Below, in pieces: positions 1 to 5,896 of a DNA stretch of 5,936 nt. Position numbers and translations under genes: made by a program. The stretch covers positions 1 to 5,936 of the forward strand of contig JAHKKQ010000134.1 in NCBI GenBank assembly GCA_020027805.1, in the 5' to 3' direction. Within the stretch, counting starts at the first letter, position 1; each line of letters begins with the position of its first letter. The stretch is from Candidatus Dadabacteria bacterium. GTDB taxonomy: Bacteria > Desulfobacterota_D > UBA1144 > Nemesobacterales > UBA2774. Below the pieces are notes generated by a model. It ran no database searches and had not been told where the DNA came from. It was given only the letters and a program-made list of their open reading frames with translations.

Positions 1-684
1 AAGGTCGAGCTCTACGAGGGCGGCGTACGGTCGGTAAAGGGGCTTGCGAGGGTCAGGATAGAGACGGCGTCCGACAAGGTCTCGTACACTCAGGTCACAA
101 TCGCGGAGAGTCCCAACCTGCTCCGCCTCGAGGCATTGAACCCGTTCGGCAGCACGGTAGGGTTCATTTCCTCGGACGGGAAACAGATATATATCATATC
201 CTCGGCTGAAAGGGGCGTATATGACGCCGGGGAGGAATTCGACCTCTCCTACGTCTATCCGGGTCTCGATATCCGGATAACCGCCGAAAGCCTCGTGCGC
301 CTGGTCATGGGACGTCTCCCGTACAGAATTTACGAGTCGGAGGAAAAGCCGGCGGTCTCGGCGGATTCGGGACTTATAAAGCTCGCCTGGAGTGGGGACG
401 GTAACCCGGGCGGCGTGAACGCCATGTGGGTCAACAGCGCCAATTTCAGGGTCGAGAGGGCGGAGTTCCCGCTGGGTAACGGCGAGCGGGCGAGCCTCAA
501 CTATGAATATTTCGACGGGCTCGTCGACGGGCATTATTTCCCCAGGAAGATCGATTTTGAGACCGGCGGGCTTTCGATTAGAATTGTATACGAACCGGAC
601 GTCGAGCTGAACGGGGGCGTGGACAGGGCTCTCTTCACTCCGACAGCGGCAATTGAAAAATCCGGCGCTAAAACTTATAATTAG
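1..684 (+). CDS. LolB-like / DUF4292-like lipoprotein, 5' end outside the window
   Basis: The frame is open from the first base to the TAG at 682-684, giving 227 visible residues, so the true start lies upstream. An apparent TTG start at 136 falls inside the domain and should not be used. The visible part begins with a VKGLARVRIET stretch and continues with alternating strands: a segment on the coding of 'LLRLEALNPFGS', then VGFISSDGKQIYI, and later YFDGLVDGHYFPRKIDF and SIRIVYEPDVELN. This pattern of a reporter-like beta-sheet followed by 'P.G' and 'LxxLxxGRLP' helices is typical of the LolA/LolB fold and of DUF4292 proteins, which are outer-membrane lipoproteins. The lipobox cysteine would be upstream and is not seen. 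The protein probably sits in the periplasm or outer-membrane inner leaflet and may handle lipoproteins or lipids, but this is inferred from fold resemblance. The next gene starts 77 bases downstream on the same strand, so co-transcription with ptsH is possible. Confidence 0.68.
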   Translation, partial: KVELYEGGVRSVKGLARVRIETASDKVSYTQVTIAESPNLLRLEALNPFGSTVGFISSDGKQIYIISSAERGVYDAGEEFDLSYVYPGLDIRITAESLVRLVMGRLPYRIYESEEKPAVSADSGLIKLAWSGDGNPGGVNAMWVNSANFRVERAEFPLGNGERASLNYEYFDGLVDGHYFPRKIDFETGGLSIRIVYEPDVELNGGVDRALFTPTAAIEKSGAKTYN

Positions 685-747
685 CGGGTATGACGATTCG
701 TTCCCATGCTCGACCGCATACAGCAGAAGTTAATTCACATATCGCTT

Positions 748-764
748 GAGGTTATCGGACGTTG
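748..764 (+). promoter_or_regulatory. Ribosome binding site and TTG start of ptsH
   Basis: GAGGT at 748-752 lies 9 bases before TTG at 762-764. The reading frame of HPr is closed by an in-frame TGA at 747-749, and between that stop and the HPr core TTG is the only usual start codon. The spacing to GAGGT supports a real TTG start. Confidence 0.7.
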
Positions 765-1043
765 CCTGAATCGGAAATAGTCAAGGTCTTCACCATAAAG
801 AATAAACTGGGTCTCCATGCGCGCGCAGCGGCTGTTTTCGTTAGACTGTCGAGCAGGTTCGCATGTGACGTGAAGCTCGTAAAGAACGGCTACGAGGTAG
901 ACGGGAAGAGCATTCTGGGAGTGCTGTCCCTCGCGGCCGCCAAAGGGAGCGATATAAAGGTGATTACGAAAGGCGAGAATGCCGGTGGAGCGATGGCCGA
1001 GATCGAAGAGCTTATAGAGAGCGGATTCGGTGAGGGCGTATGA
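762..1043 (+). CDS. ptsH: HPr phosphocarrier protein of the phosphotransferase system
   Basis: This 93-residue protein is HPr, the small cytoplasmic carrier that accepts phosphate from enzyme I and hands it to EII proteins or regulatory targets. The catalytic motif NKLGLHARAAA places the phospho-His at residue 19, and DGKSILGVLSLAA places a serine at residue 50. Both are shifted by four from the standard His15 and Ser46, which fits a short N-terminal extension. The serine and its IxG context match HPr proteins that are phosphorylated by HPr kinase, suggesting a regulatory role, although no kinase gene is seen here. Length is slightly above the usual 85-90 residues. Translation starts at TTG (see the binding-site entry), and its stop overlaps the ptsI start as ATGA, so the two genes are very likely translationally coupled and made in one operon. 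Confidence 0.96.
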   Translation: MPESEIVKVFTIKNKLGLHARAAAVFVRLSSRFACDVKLVKNGYEVDGKSILGVLSLAAAKGSDIKVITKGENAGGAMAEIEELIESGFGEGV

Positions 1044-2800
1044 GGGTCGAAAGAAAAGGCATCCCCATATCCACCGGGATAGCCCTCGGCAGGGTCGTAC
1101 TGCTCGACCGCTCGAGGATGATCGTCGAGAGGACGCAGATCGATGAGAGCCTCATACAAGCGGAAAAGGTGCGCTTCCTCCAGTCAGTCAGGCGGTCGAA
1201 AGACCAGCTTCTTTCCATCAAGGACAAGCTCGAGCCTCTCGAGGGCGGAGAGCACCTCCAGATACTCAATATCAACATCATGATGCTCGAAGACGAGCTT
1301 TTTTCGGACGAGGTGCTCAGGTTTATAGAGACCGAGCGCGTAAACGCCGAATGGGCCGTAAACCACATCCTATCCAGGAAGAGCGAGGCTTTCAGAAAGG
1401 TCGAGGACCTTTACATTAAGGAAAGGCTCGCCGACATCTATTACATGGGCGAGAGGATACTCCGGAACCTCCACGGCATAGCGGAAGAAATACCGGACCT
1501 CGGGCACGATTCCATATTGGTGGCGCACGATATATCGGCCGTGGACGTGGTCGCGTTCGCGAAGCACCACGCCATCGGGATCGCCACTGATACGGGCGCT
1601 TCCACCTCCCACAGCGCGATAGTGGCGAAGTCGCTGGGGATACCCACCGTAATGGGCCTCGAGGATATTACGCTCAGGGCGAGCCCCGGTGACACGATAT
1701 ACATAGACGGGTTCAGGGGTGTCGTCGTTCTCGACCCGGCACCCGGCGAGCAGGAGGAGTTCAGGCAGCGTAAGTCGAGCCAAATCGCGCTCGAGAAGAA
1801 GCTGCTGGAGTACGCGAAGCTCCCCGGAAGGACGCTCGACGGCAGGGAAATAAAGGTAAACGCAAACATAGAGATAATCGAAGAGCTCGAACACACGGTC
1901 TGCTACGGCGCCGAGGGCATAGGCATGTACCGGACCGAGTTCCTTTTCACGAAGTCCGACTATTTTCCGGACGAGGAGGAGCAGTACGAGAATTACAGGA
2001 AGGTCGTCTCGGCGCTCCGTTCTCCTCTCGTTACGATAAGGACGCTCGACATAGGCGGCGACAAATTCCCTCCGGGCATGGAGCCTTCACAGAGGCTCAA
2101 CCCCGCGCTCGGCCTCCGGGGCATTAGGTTCTCCCTCCGTGACGAGCCCACTTTCAGGACGCAGATAAGGGCGATATTGAGGGCCGCGGCGGACAGGAAG
2201 GTCAGGATACTGATACCGATGGTCTCGGACATGGCCGAGATAGCGGAGACGAAGCTCATAATCTCCGGGATCGCTGCCGAGCTCGGGCGCGAAGGTTCCT
2301 GGCTGATCGGAGTAATGATCGAAACCCCGTCCGCTGCGATAATGGCTTCGGATATATCGGAGGAGGTCGATTTCCTCAGTATCGGCACTAACGACCTGAT
2401 ACAGTACACCCTTGCCGTGGACAGGGTGAACGAGCACGTCTCCTATCTCTACACGCCGTTCCACCCGGCTGTGCTCAGGCTCATCAAGGGTGTCATCGAC
2501 GCGGCGCACTCGAAGGGCATACCCGTGAGCGTCTGCGGAGAGATGGCGAGCCAGCTCCCGTGCGTGCCGCTCCTCGTGGGGATGGGGGTCGACGAGCTCA
2601 GCATGAACACTCACTCCATACCCAAGGTGAAGAAGCTCCTCAACACCATAACGGAGAAGGAATCGAGGGAGATCGCCGGGGAATGCCTCCGCCTGAAAAC
2701 GGGGCCCGAGATAAGGAAACGCCTGTCGAGGTTATTGATAGAGAAATGGGGCGAGTCGTTTCCTCCGGAATTCCTTACGGAGATAGTCGCGGACTCGTGA
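1040..2800 (+). CDS. ptsI: PTS enzyme I (PEP-protein phosphotransferase)
   Basis: This 586-residue cytoplasmic protein matches enzyme I in full length (usually about 570-590). It autophosphorylates with PEP and passes the phosphate to HPr, the first step of the phosphotransferase system. The N-terminal HPr-binding and swivelling part carries the phospho-His at residue 191 in TGASTSHSAIVAKS. The C-terminal PEP-binding barrel shows GIGMYRTEFLF (Arg298), TLDIGGDK (about 336-342), NPALGLRGIRF (about 354-364), GVMIETPSA (Glu428), DFLSIGTNDLIQYTLAVDR (Asn451-Asp452) and the active-site Cys499 in VCGEMA. The loop before the His reads GAS where most enzyme I proteins have GGR, a mild variation. The sibling PEP synthase and pyruvate phosphate dikinase are excluded by the domain order and size. 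ATG 1040 overlaps the ptsH stop. GAGGG at 1032-1036 is close to the start, so coupling is likely to help initiation. Confidence 0.97.
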   Translation: MRVERKGIPISTGIALGRVVLLDRSRMIVERTQIDESLIQAEKVRFLQSVRRSKDQLLSIKDKLEPLEGGEHLQILNINIMMLEDELFSDEVLRFIETERVNAEWAVNHILSRKSEAFRKVEDLYIKERLADIYYMGERILRNLHGIAEEIPDLGHDSILVAHDISAVDVVAFAKHHAIGIATDTGASTSHSAIVAKSLGIPTVMGLEDITLRASPGDTIYIDGFRGVVVLDPAPGEQEEFRQRKSSQIALEKKLLEYAKLPGRTLDGREIKVNANIEIIEELEHTVCYGAEGIGMYRTEFLFTKSDYFPDEEEQYENYRKVVSALRSPLVTIRTLDIGGDKFPPGMEPSQRLNPALGLRGIRFSLRDEPTFRTQIRAILRAAADRKVRILIPMVSDMAEIAETKLIISGIAAELGREGSWLIGVMIETPSAAIMASDISEEVDFLSIGTNDLIQYTLAVDRVNEHVSYLYTPFHPAVLRLIKGVIDAAHSKGIPVSVCGEMASQLPCVPLLVGMGVDELSMNTHSIPKVKKLLNTITEKESREIAGECLRLKTGPEIRKRLSRLLIEKWGESFPPEFLTEIVADS

Positions 2801-2860
2801 CGGCCGGGGCTTACCGCCGTCCGGCTCGAGATTCCACCCCCGGGTCATTCCGCGGCCCGG
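2799..2860 (+). terminator. Two GC-rich hairpins after ptsI, possible transcript end
   Basis: GACGGC at 2799-2804 pairs with GCCGTC at 2816-2821, starting inside the ptsI stop codon. A second stem pairs CCGGGTC (2840-2846) with GGCCCGG (2854-2860), with one G-T pair and a 7-base loop. Neither is followed by a clear T run, so they are not textbook Rho-independent terminators. They could mark the 3' end of the transcript or protect it from degradation. Confidence 0.3.
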
Positions 2861-2932
2861 CGTTATTCGAGCTGATTAAATCTAATTAATATTGATTATT
2901 ACTTTCAGAAAAGCATTTTTCCCAATCGTATC

Positions 2933-2946
2933 TTCCGCTTGCGGAA
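2933..2946 (+). terminator. Compact hairpin TTCCGC-TT-GCGGAA in AT-rich spacer
   Basis: A perfect 6-bp inverted repeat can fold as TTCCG with a CTTG tetraloop, a very stable type in RNA, followed by ATTATTTCTCTT. It could end transcripts from ptsI, or be part of the control region of the LysE-family gene, because it overlaps the place where a -35 box would lie. The tract after it is only partly T-rich. Confidence 0.3.
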
Positions 2947-2968
2947 ATTATTTCTCTTCGGGTATAGT
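2939..2968 (+). promoter_or_regulatory. Possible sigma70-type promoter for the LysE-family gene
   Basis: TATAGT at 2963-2968 matches the -10 consensus at five of six positions. The upstream partner TTGCGG at 2939-2944, 18 bases away, is weak (only TTG matches). The surrounding 2870-2960 stretch is much more AT-rich than the neighbouring genes, as expected of a promoter region. Transcription would begin near 2975, leaving a very short leader. Confidence 0.4.
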
Positions 2969-2970
2969 GT

Positions 2971-2987
2971 TACCTGAGTTTCAGGTA
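2971..2987. promoter_or_regulatory. Perfect 7-bp inverted repeat over the LysE-family start
   Basis: TACCTGA (2971-2977), spacer GTT, TCAGGTA (2981-2987); the last A is the first base of the ATG. It covers the predicted transcription start and the region where a ribosome binding site should be, and no good Shine-Dalgarno sequence is visible. It may be an operator for a regulator, or an RNA hairpin that hides the start codon. The symmetry is seen; the role is inferred. Confidence 0.45.
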
Positions 2988-3616
2988 TGGATTTAAACAT
3001 CTTCATTAAGGGAATAATAGTCGGTATCGTCATAACTGCCCCGATAGGGCCCGTGGGCGCGCTCGTCGTACAGCGCACTATCAACGAAGGCAGGAAGTCG
3101 GGGATAGTATCGGGGCTGGGCTCCGCAGCAGGCGACGCCGTTTATGCCGCCATAGTCGCGTTCGGACTCACGTTCATATCGGAGATGCTCATGCAGAGGG
3201 AGGCGTGGGTATACGCGATAGGAGGGATAATCCTCTTCGTATTCGGCATCAGAGTCTATTTCTCGAAGCCCTCGCCGTATTCGGAGAACAAGGCCTCGAG
3301 GAGCCATTTCGGAACGTTCGGCTCGGCATTCCTTCTCACGCTCTCGAACCCTATGGTCATACTCTCCATCCTCGCGCTCTTCGCCATAATCGGGATACAC
3401 AGGCCCGCGGATTATTACAGGACCGCTGCGCTTCTCGTGGCGGGCATTTTTACGGGATGCGCCGTCCTCTGGACTATACTCTGCTACGTCATATCTCATC
3501 TAAGGGGCAGGCTCACGGAAAGGGGCCTGGTCATCGTGAACAAGGTGACGGGCATATTCATTTTCGGCTGCGGCGCTTACGCGTTCATAAGCCTCATACG
3601 CCTGCGTATGGTGTAG
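2987..3616 (+). CDS. LysE/RhtB-family membrane exporter
   Basis: This 209-residue, highly hydrophobic protein belongs to the LysE translocator family, inner-membrane exporters of amino acids or related small molecules. The N-terminus reads FIKGIIVGIVITAPIGPVGALVVQRTINEGRKSGIVSGLGSAAGDAVYA, with the hallmark APIGPVG at 18-24 and the GL(G)xxxGD helix after it. LSNPMVIL around 119-125 is the second conserved segment. About six membrane helices can be drawn, near 5-27, 45-66, 73-92, 112-136, 144-168 and 185-204. Length is normal (about 200-215). The substrate cannot be told from the sequence. The ATG at 2987 fits the family N-terminus, though no strong ribosome binding site precedes it. The gene appears to be a single transcription unit, convergent with the transporter operon on the other strand. 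Confidence 0.88.
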   Translation: MDLNIFIKGIIVGIVITAPIGPVGALVVQRTINEGRKSGIVSGLGSAAGDAVYAAIVAFGLTFISEMLMQREAWVYAIGGIILFVFGIRVYFSKPSPYSENKASRSHFGTFGSAFLLTLSNPMVILSILALFAIIGIHRPADYYRTAALLVAGIFTGCAVLWTILCYVISHLRGRLTERGLVIVNKVTGIFIFGCGAYAFISLIRLRMV

Positions 3617-3619
3617 CGC

Positions 3620-3637
3620 ACACACATAGTGTGTTTT
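3620..3637 (+). terminator. Weak intrinsic terminator after the LysE-family gene
   Basis: ACACAC (3620-3625), loop ATA, GTGTGT (3629-3634), running into TTTT at 3634-3637, four bases after the stop codon. Stem and T run have the right order for a Rho-independent terminator, but both are short and the stem is only half GC. Confidence 0.4.
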
Positions 3638-3683
3638 ACGATCCTACCCTACCACTTCCGATTAAACCAACGGTAAGACAAAT

Positions 3684-3766
3684 CCGTTCGTCCTGCCTGT
3701 CCGGAGTAGCCTTGGCGAAGCCGGAAGCCTGTCCCGAGCGAAGTCGAAGGATCGAAGTATGAACGG
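3684..3766. repeat. Interspersed palindromic repeat of the 'CPERSRR' type
   Basis: Two related units lie in tandem: one at 3696-3725 beginning CCTGTCCGGAGTAGCC and ending GGCGAAGCCGGA, one at 3728-3751 beginning CCTGTCCCGAGCGAAG and ending TCGAAGGA. The first folds with TCCGG/CCGGA around an inner CTT/AAG. The pair is enclosed by an outer inverted repeat, CCGTTC at 3684-3689 and GAACGG at 3761-3766. Read in one frame, the second unit gives ACPERSRR; in the opposite strand, the first gives RLRQGYSGQAG. These peptides are well known as false proteins made from a short repeat spread through many genomes of uncultured bacteria. It is non-coding and REP/MITE-like. Its location between convergent genes is the usual harmless site for such elements. 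Copy number elsewhere in this genome cannot be seen. Confidence 0.8.
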
Positions 3767-3778
3767 GCTATACGCCCG
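3764..3778. terminator. Hairpin CGGGC-TATAC-GCCCG between convergent genes
   Basis: A 5-bp all-GC stem with a 5-base loop, sharing its first bases with the outer arm of the adjacent repeat. In - strand RNA it lies 23 bases past the DMT transporter stop and is followed only by TTC, so any terminator role is uncertain. Confidence 0.3.
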
Positions 3779-3784
3779 ATTGTC

Positions 3785-3801
3785 AGCGGCGAGTCGCCGC
3801 T
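3785..3801 (-). terminator. Strong 8-bp hairpin at the end of the DMT transporter gene
   Basis: AGCGGCGA, one central base, TCGCCGCT: a perfect 8-bp palindrome whose last base is within the TAA stop of the - strand gene (3801-3803). As RNA it would form at least a 6-bp GC stem with a 5-base loop. No T tract follows on the - strand, so it may mark or protect the 3' end rather than stop polymerase alone. Confidence 0.4.
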
Positions 3802-4727
3802 TACTCCCCCTCGCCCAGGTCCTCGGGCTTCTCCCCCCTGAATATCACTAGGAATATAACACCCGTTATGATCCCCGCTCCCCCGATGAGCTTGATCAGG
3901 GACGGTATCTCGTCGAACAGGAAATAGGAAAGGAGCACGACGAATATGGATTCGAGCGGGAGGACCGCTGTCGTGCGTGAAACGTCTATCAGCTTTATCG
4001 CCTGGAACTGGCACGCCTTCGCTATATAAGCCCCGGTTATACCGCCGAGGGCCATGTACATGATGTCAATCGGCCTCGGCATGTGGAAGGTCCCCGTCGC
4101 GATGAGGTAGAGGAAGAGGAATACCGATACCCCGAGCGCCCTCAGGTTCGCGACCGTGTGCATGTTCAAGTCCTGGCCTATCTTCTTCACGAGGAACGAC
4201 AGGGTCGAATAACATAGCGCCGCGCCTATGGCGGTGAACGTGCCCACGAGGAGGGAGAATTCCCTCTGGTACGCGACTATTATCCCGCCCGTCACCGTGA
4301 TGACGATTCCGACGCTCTCCCATTTGTTGAGCCTCTCGCCGAGGAAAACCATCCCGAGGAGGAGGGAGAAAAGCGTCTGCGATTTCATAAGGAACGATGT
4401 AAGGGGTATCCCTATCGTCCTTATCGACAATATCCAGAGCACCGCGCTCACGGAGGTGAGTATGGAGCTCAGGATGAAGATCTTCCTGTATTTCCCGAGG
4501 CTCCTGAAGTCCGCCCTCTGCGAAGGGACTGCTATCACCACCGCGATGGAGCAGAGGAAGGCGCCGAAGAACCAGATGAGCATGGTAGTCGCCCCGTCGA
4601 TCGTCCTGTCGGCGGCCCTGCCGAAGGCGTAGGAAAGCGCGGTGAAGAGGGCGGTCCCGACGAGAAACAGATAACCCGAAATGGGGAACTTCTCTTTTCC
4701 TTTTATGACCGTATTGTTTCCGTTCAT
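3801..4727 (-). CDS. EamA/DMT-superfamily transporter
   Basis: This 308-residue protein has the layout of the drug/metabolite transporter superfamily: ten membrane helices made from two EamA repeats. The first repeat ends with FLGERLNKWESVGIVITVTGGIIVAY (about 128-153), the second with LPLESIFVVLLSYFLFDEIPSLIKLIGGAGIITGVIFLVIF (about 256-296). The glutamates in GERL and FDE followed by a glycine-rich final helix are typical of each repeat end. Family members export metabolites, amino acids or drugs, or import nucleotide sugars; the substrate is not predictable here. The N-terminus is short and polar, the C-terminus acidic (EDLGEGE). ATG at 4727 is preceded by GGGGAG at 7 bases spacing (plus-strand CTCCCC 4735-4740), a good ribosome binding site. 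It starts only 19 bases after the stop of the BASS-family gene, so both are almost surely on one transcript. Confidence 0.88.
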   Translation of the reverse strand: MNGNNTVIKGKEKFPISGYLFLVGTALFTALSYAFGRAADRTIDGATTMLIWFFGAFLCSIAVVIAVPSQRADFRSLGKYRKIFILSSILTSVSAVLWILSIRTIGIPLTSFLMKSQTLFSLLLGMVFLGERLNKWESVGIVITVTGGIIVAYQREFSLLVGTFTAIGAALCYSTLSFLVKKIGQDLNMHTVANLRALGVSVFLFLYLIATGTFHMPRPIDIMYMALGGITGAYIAKACQFQAIKLIDVSRTTAVLPLESIFVVLLSYFLFDEIPSLIKLIGGAGIITGVIFLVIFRGEKPEDLGEGE

Positions 4728-4746
4728 CCGCCCGCTCCCCGGCTCA

Positions 4747-5673
4747 TCACTTCGTATGCCTCCTCCACCACCATGCGACGGCGGAGCCCGATATGTTGTG
4801 CCATACGCTGAATATAGCGGCCGGAAGGGCGGCGAGCGGGCTCAGGTGGAGGTTCGCCAGCGCGACAGCGAGTCCCGAATTCTGCATTCCGACCTCTATC
4901 GACACCGCCCTCGCCCTTGTCACGTCCATGCCCGAGAGCCTCGCTACAGAGTACCCGAGCACGAGCCCCGCGACGTTATGGAGCATCACTATCACGGCGA
5001 CGCCCGCCCCGACTTTCGCTATGGACGGGGCGTTCGCGGCCACGATTACGCCGACTATGAATATTATGGACAATGACGACACGCCGGGAAGCACCGGTAA
5101 AACGTACTCCGTCCTTTTTCCGAGCAGGAACCTGAGACCCGCGCCGAGAAAGACCGGGAGGATTATTATCTCCAGGGTGGAGATGAAGAGGCCGAGCGCG
5201 GGGACGTGTATCCATTGCCCGGCGAATATGTACATGAAGAAGGGGACCATCAAAGGGGCCATGAGCGTCGTCACGGACGTCATAGCCACGGAGAGGGCTA
5301 CGTCGCCCTTCGCGAGATACGTGATGACGTTAGACGCCGTGCCCCCCGGGCATGAGCCAACGAGCACCACCCCCGCAGCCAGCATCGGGTCGAGCGAAAA
5401 CACCTTGGCGAGTATAAACCCCGTTACCGGCATGATGCCGTACTGCGCCGACGCCCCTATGGCCACGTCCCGCGGCCTCCCCGCTATCCTCCTGAAGTCC
5501 CCGACCGTGAGAGTCATGCCCATACCGAACATGATTATCCCGAGGACGGGCACTATAAGCCCCGTAAGGCCCGCGAACGGCTCCGGGTAGAAGAACGTAA
5601 TCAGCGAAAAGAGGATAATCCAGAACGTGAAGTAGTCCGTTACCGCATTATTTAGATAGGAGAGGTATCTCAA
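4747..5673 (-). CDS. Bile acid:sodium symporter (BASS) family transporter
   Basis: This 308-residue membrane protein is a member of the BASS/SBF family, sodium-coupled importers of organic anions such as bile acids, pantothenate or keto acids. Signatures seen are FGMGMTL (about 49-55), GSCPGGTASNVITYLAKGDVALSVAMTS (106-133), EVGMQNSGLAVALA (260-273) and PAAIFSVWHNISGS (284-297). With this start, the residues known to bind sodium in the Neisseria meningitidis homologue ASBT-NM fall at the same numbers: Gln77, Ser114, Asn115, Ser128, Thr132, Glu260 and Gln264. The transport core is therefore intact. Arsenite (ACR3) transporters share the fold but lack these motifs in this form. The start is TTG at 5671-5673: the next in-frame Met (residue 48) lies within the second helix, and upstream the frame closes at TAA with no ATG between. 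The ribosome binding site is poor. This gene leads the operon with the DMT transporter. Confidence 0.9.
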   Translation of the reverse strand: MRYLSYLNNAVTDYFTFWIILFSLITFFYPEPFAGLTGLIVPVLGIIMFGMGMTLTVGDFRRIAGRPRDVAIGASAQYGIMPVTGFILAKVFSLDPMLAAGVVLVGSCPGGTASNVITYLAKGDVALSVAMTSVTTLMAPLMVPFFMYIFAGQWIHVPALGLFISTLEIIILPVFLGAGLRFLLGKRTEYVLPVLPGVSSLSIIFIVGVIVAANAPSIAKVGAGVAVIVMLHNVAGLVLGYSVARLSGMDVTRARAVSIEVGMQNSGLAVALANLHLSPLAALPAAIFSVWHNISGSAVAWWWRRHTK

Positions 5674-5711
5674 TCGGGCTTCGTCACAGGATGAATTTTT
5701 ACAAGCAGGCT

Positions 5712-5740
5712 AAATTACATAAGTATCGGTTGAGTGTCAA
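5712..5740 (-). promoter_or_regulatory. Sigma70-like promoter of the BASS-DMT operon
   Basis: On the - strand a perfect -35 box TTGACA (plus-strand TGTCAA 5735-5740) is followed after exactly 17 bases by TAATTT (plus-strand AAATTA 5712-5717), which keeps the most important T, A and final T of the -10 box. Transcription would start near 5705, about 30 bases before the TTG start. A small inverted repeat TTGA-GTG-TCAA (5730-5740) overlaps the -35 box. Confidence 0.55.
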
Positions 5741-5744
5741 TCGG

Positions 5745-5762
5745 AGGGGTCAGCCCCTGACC
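5745..5762. repeat. Palindrome GGTCAG-CCC-CTGACC upstream of the operon promoter
   Basis: A perfect 6-bp inverted repeat (5748-5753 and 5757-5762) with a 3-base spacer. A second, overlapping fold pairs AGGGG (5745-5749) with CCCCT (5754-5758) around TCAG, so the two hairpins are mutually exclusive. It lies just upstream of the -35 box of the - strand promoter. It could be an operator or a dispersed GGGGTCAG-type repeat. Which of these is right cannot be told from one copy. Confidence 0.4.
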
Positions 5763-5800
5763 GGCATCTAAAACCCATTTCATTTACCGCCTGAATCTAC

Positions 5801-5806
5801 TATATT
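5801..5806 (+). promoter_or_regulatory. Possible -10 box of the right-hand gene
   Basis: TATATT in an AT-rich patch matches the -10 consensus at five of six positions and lies about 100 bases before the start codon at 5905. No convincing -35 box is found 16-18 bases upstream, so the call is weak. Confidence 0.25.
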
Positions 5807-5829
5807 AGAAGTGTGGGTATTCGCACGCC

Positions 5830-5849
5830 CGCCGGGGAGGCAGCCGGCG
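5830..5849 (+). other. GC-rich hairpin in the leader of the right-hand gene
   Basis: CGCCGG (5830-5835) pairs perfectly with CCGGCG (5844-5849) around an 8-base loop GGAGGCAG, which itself resembles a ribosome binding site. It lies between the possible -10 box and the start codon, so it would be in the 5' leader. It is not followed by a T run, which argues against a terminator. Confidence 0.35.
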
Positions 5850-5890
5850 ATTCGTGTAAATGCATTATATATCGGACATCCCGCACGCAG

Positions 5891-5896
5891 AGGAGG
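5891..5896 (+). promoter_or_regulatory. Strong ribosome binding site of the right-hand gene
   Basis: AGGAGG, the full consensus, lies 8 bases before ATG 5905. It is the best Shine-Dalgarno match in the window and fixes the start of the partial gene. Confidence 0.8.

Noticed and set aside
706..780. Short ATG frame of 24 residues before and over the start of ptsH
   Set aside because: It has no ribosome binding site and no recognisable motif, and overlaps the HPr start by chance; a leader peptide cannot be shown.
1370..2614. Long - strand open frames opposite ptsI
   Set aside because: They are antisense shadows caused by GC-rich codon structure; ptsI has every catalytic motif on the + strand.
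2801..2986. Possible riboswitch or small RNA in the ptsI-LysE gap
   Set aside because: The hairpins are isolated and no known riboswitch core is recognisable; the predicted leader of the LysE-family gene is too short.
3205..3762. Long + strand frame over the LysE-family gene ending in CPERSRR
   Set aside because: It is a shadow of the LysE-family gene that runs on into the non-coding repeat; the peptide is a known false-protein signature.
3684..3801. Possible CRISPR array from the repeated CCTGTCC units and hairpins
   Set aside because: Only two unequal units occur, with no spacers of regular length and no cas genes nearby.
4793..5590. 265-codon + strand frame opposite the BASS-family gene
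   Set aside because: The - strand frame has clear family signatures and helices; the + strand product is low-complexity Thr/Ser/Pro-rich with no family likeness.
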